Source: Bactericera cockerelli
Taxonomy: Eukaryota; Arthropoda; Insecta; Hemiptera; Triozidae
Assembly (NCBI GenBank): GCA_024516035.1
Contig: CM044966.1
Coordinates: 3,065,828 to 3,129,827 of the forward strand
Reading direction: 5' to 3'
DNA: 64,000 nt
The translations under genes were made by a program, and so were the position numbers. Of the stretch, positions 56,701 through 61,467 are shown piece by piece; the first letter of the stretch is position 1; each line of letters starts with the position of its first letter. The notes under the pieces were generated by a model. That model had not been told where the DNA came from, made no database searches, and worked only from the letters and a program-made list of their open reading frames with translations.

Positions 56701-59700
56701 TATGCATAAATCCCCTATCATCAAAGCCATGTCCTTATTTAATGAGGCAAATCAGTCATGATTGTTCTCTCACGTCACTTATTGCTGTTATTTAGTGACA
56801 CACAATATCTTGTGTGAATCGGGTAACAGTGTAGACGTTAGTTAAAAAAAAGAGAGAATGCCAAAGGCAATTTTTTCTGCTCTGTACTTGGGTGTTAGGA
56901 CTGTTCGGGGTCCACTCATACCTTGTGAGGAAAAATCGAAGCTGCGTTAGCAACGGCTAGTGGCGGAATTATAGACAAAAATAAGTTGTTGGGATATAGA
57001 AGATATGAAAAAGTCCTATACTGCTAGGCGATGAGATGTGCAGAGATTTGAGCGTGGAGGGAGAGAGGAGGGGGGGTTTCGTGTCACCTCCAGCGGCGGA
57101 TGAGTCGGTGGATAACTGAGGGAGAGGACGGGGAGAAAAAAAACTTGATATCCTCGAAAAAAACTTGAGTGTGCAAAGAACGGCCAAGTCATTTTTTTTT
57201 TTTTTTAATTAATTTTTGAGTTTAACGTCGCTGTCAACTGTATAGTCATATTGCGACGGGGGTTTGAGGTCTGATTATATGGTACTGAGGTCTGATTTCT
57301 AATTTTAGAAATTCAACGGAAGTAAAACCCGACTGTTTCAAGCCTTTTTTTTAAGTGGGGTTTTAACGTCGCTTTCAACTGCCATGGTCATATCACGACG
57401 GGGGTTTTACCCTCCATTCGCAGGAAACTCACAAACCAGCTACTGAACTTTACCTCACCCAGACTGAGTAAGGTCAGGAATAACCAGCAGCACGATGTTT
57501 CAAATTTGAATGGTCACTGGACATTACTTAAGTTCAGTAATGTAATTACTTTAACCCTTTTTAGTTCACACTTTTCTCTCCATATCACAATCGTTTTTAA
57601 CCCATCACGTCCCCGCTTTCAGAAGCACAACGAGAACACTTACAAGCTTTAAATTTAAAGTCTCCATCTAATACTCTCAACAAATCTAAATCTAAGAAAG
57701 AAAAAAAGAAAAAAAAAAAAAAAAAGAAAGAAAGATTTGATTAATTGATTTGATTTTATTCTTTATTTTATACAATTTTGAATTACATAATTATGACACC
57801 TCCTAAGATAACAGAGAGAAAGAAAAAAAAAAAAAAATATAAATATTTTTTTTTAACCCATTTTGTCCCCACATATTTTTCTCCAAATCACAACTGTCTT
57901 TTAACCCATCGCGTCCTCGCTCACAGAAACACTACGAGAACGCCCACAAGCTGCACATCTGTTCCCGATGTGACGCGAGCTTCCCCGATCTGGTCTCGTT
58001 TTCTCTGCATCAGAAAACTCATCTCGAGTCCGAGGCCAACCTTCAAACCAGACTTAGTGCCGACAAACTCACCGAACAGGTGAGTAATTTTCTTCATAGT
58101 GTAAAAAAAAAAAAATAATAAAAAAAAAATATATAAATATGAAAAAATTTGAAATCGAAGCAATTTTTTTTTGTTTTTTTTTTATTACAAAAGTTATCAT
58201 ATTTGTGTTTATCACTTTCGTGACATCACAATTACTCAAACTCGCTTTACTAAATCTACGCTGAAACCGGGAATTGAACCACCGACCTCCAGGTTACTAG
58301 TCCACTGCCTTATCGATCAAGGTACTGAGGTCTAATTTCTAATTTTAGAAATTCAACGGAAGTAAAACCCGACTGTTTCAAGCCTTTTTTATTTTTTAGC
58401 CATGAAGCAGGAGTTACCCTTGTGGTTTGTGTTGTAGTTTGCCCATCCTGTAGTACAAAATCTGAATGGATAAATGTAATTCTCAATAATTAATCTCATT
58501 GTAGATGTGAGTGTCCATCTAAATGAAGTTCTTAGGAAGACTGAAAGATGAATATTTTTTTTGAAAGATGACTCTTTCAAAACGTTATTTATTTCTTAGC
58601 CATGAAACAGGAGCTACTTTAGATATAGAATTATAGACGCCTGTGGTCTTTGTTGTAGCCTGCCCATCCCGTAGTATGCCTCCCCTCTGATGGGCGAGAA
58701 GTGACACAATACTTCCCATTTTCAATATTTTTTATCTCGATATATCGATATAATAATATCGAAACAAAAATATCGATATATATCGAAACAAAAATATCGA
58801 TATATATCGAAACAAAAATATCGATATATATCGAAACAAAAATATCGATATATATCGATATATTTTGGTCAATATATAGATATCGATATTTTATTCATCG
58901 TCGATATATCGATATTTTGAGAAAAATATGCATCCCTACTCTCTGTCCCCTCTCCAGACGCCCCCGGGTCTGGTCCAGTTCGAGTGCGCCCAATGTTCGG
59001 GCCGGTTCGCCGATGTTCGGAGCCTCTCGGAGCACGTGACCGGCTCGCACACGCTCGTGCTGGCTCGGGTGTACTCGTGTCCGGGGGGATGTTCTTCGGC
59101 AGAGTTCGAGAGTGAGGAGGCCCTCGCCAAGCACTGCGGGGAGAGGCACTCGGTGAAACTGTACCGGTGTGAGCTGTGCTCTGAGCTGTTCCACACGCAG
59201 AGTCTGATTCAGGTGGGTACTTTATTATTATTATTATTATTATTAGGAGTCTGATTCAGGTGGGTACTTTATTATTATTATTTGTTGTAATAGTAGTCAC
59301 CGTGGCAGAGTGAGTTAGCGCGCTAGGCATAGCACGCACGGTGACCTGGGTTCGATCCCCAGCGGTGCAGGAATTTTTCTGATCTATACTTGGATGTTCG
59401 GGGTTTACTCATACCTCGTGAGGAAAAATGAGTAGTTACTTGTATGAGTAACGACCAGACAATAATAATAATTGTCTGGCTAGGGGACGTTAAACAGGGA
59501 GAAGACCAGTATCTCGCTAGAGGACTATAAACAAAGAACCGACTAGCCAACCCTTACAAGCCAGGCTAACTTGCAGTTTCCTAAGGCTTTAATGGCTTGT
59601 ACAGGAAAGTCCAAGTCCTCATGATGGTTTATCGCACAAAGAAATATGTGCTTCAGGACGGGCCAGCTTTGAAATAAAGTTGGCTGGAGACCATCCCTCA

Positions 59701-61433
59701 CCCCTCCAGCTGTAGCCAAGCTGGCATCAACAACAACAACTAAAATAACATTAACCCATTGTGGACTCGCGGGTCTTTACAGCTCCACTTCTCGCAGGCG
59801 CACGTCAAAGAGCTCAAACTCTACCGCTGCACCAAGTGCCCCTCTACCCCCACTCCTCACTCTGACACTTCCCCTCCCGTCACGAACTGTTTCTCCTCTC
59901 ACGCCGAGTTTACTGCGCATGTGCGGCAGGCGCATCCCCTCCAGCCCTCGGACATAGTCACCCGGATTGTTCCTCAGGTAGGTACAGCCTCCGTGGCGTA
60001 ATGGTTGTGGCCACTGCATGTAGTCCAGAGTTCCCGAGTTCGACTCCCGGTTGGGGCAGACTTTTCGACGAAAATTCAAATAAATGGTTCAAATATATAT
60101 AACAATGACAGTTTACATAATTCATAATATTTTTAACTGAACTTATGCTGGTTTCTTTTGGCTGTCGTCATCTCACACTAAGGGCCACACCTATGAAGTA
60201 TGGTCCTTGTGTCGTGGGACGGGACATTTGATGTGCATTTAACACTTTGAGCCCATGAATACCTACCATATATGACTCTCAGCTGACATTTCACAAAGGA
60301 CATGAGTACCATATATGACCCTCACCCGAAATTTGACTGTGGACATGAGTACTCTATATGGTATTTACGACTTTCCTTTACTTTGAAGACATGAGCACTC
60401 CCTATTCGTTTCTATGTGTTTCTCATGTGGAATAGGTTCTAGTGGTCCTTGGGAACAATGTATGAGTGTTGGGTTCTGAAATTTGTGGTCCCTCGAACTC
60501 ACTTGCCGATCCCAGCTCTGGGACTCAAAGTGTTAAATCCCACCATATGACCTTGTCATCTTTCTCCCCTCAGGCTCCGCCCCTTCTGCAGTGCATCTTC
60601 TGTTTCCGCCAGTTCCACAGTGCATCCGAGCTGCAGTTGCATCTGCACGAGCACACGGCCGGGCCTCTGCAGTGTCCTCTCTGTCCCAAGTCCTTCCGGG
60701 TGCAGTTCCTACTCGAGACTCATCTGACAACGCATCATGCAACACTGGTGAGTCTGTTTCCTATCTTCCAGACTAGTTTACAACACATCATGCAACACTG
60801 GTGAGTGTGTTTCCTATCTTCCAGACTAGTTTACAACACATCATGCAACACTGGTGAGTGTGTTTCCTATCTTCCAGACTAGTTTACAACACATCATGCA
60901 ACAATGGTGAGTGTGTTTCCTATCTTCAAGACTAGTTTACAACACATCATGCAACACTGGTGAGTCTGTTTCCTATCTTCAAGACTAGTTTACAACACAT
61001 TATGCAACACTGGTGAGTCTGTTTCCTATCTTCAAGACTAGTTTACAACACATCATGCAACACTGGTGAGTCTGAGTAGATATAAAAAGTCTGGTCTACA
61101 AAAATAAGCGAGAATTTTTTTTTTTAAGCTTTATTAGGAGGACAAAGTACAGGTAACAGTATAAAATTAAGAAAAGAAAAAAAAAAAAAAAACAAACAAA
61201 TGACAAAATAAATAAGTAAAAAAAAGAAAATAACAATAATGTCCTACCTAAAGGGCGGGATTATTGCCTGTGGCAATCTCTTCCACCCAACCCTCTATTT
61301 TGCTCTAGCGTCGCAATGAAAAAAGGCCTTATCTTCAATACTAGTTTAGAATGCGAGTGCATTGATAGTCAAGAGGTTAACACGCTAGTCTGGTAATCCA
61401 GGTAGCGTAGGGATGCGATTTTTACACACTCAT

Positions 61434-61467
<34 letters not shown>

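Noticed and set aside
58895..59194. Antisense frames over exon 10
   Set aside because: Shadow frames of a GC-rich coding exon; the sense frame has the zinc-finger signature and splice sites.
59290..59365. tRNA gene (A box, B box, pairing ends)
   Set aside because: A second copy at 63.2 kb has the same non-tRNA body and the anticodon stem pairs poorly; classed as SINE-E.
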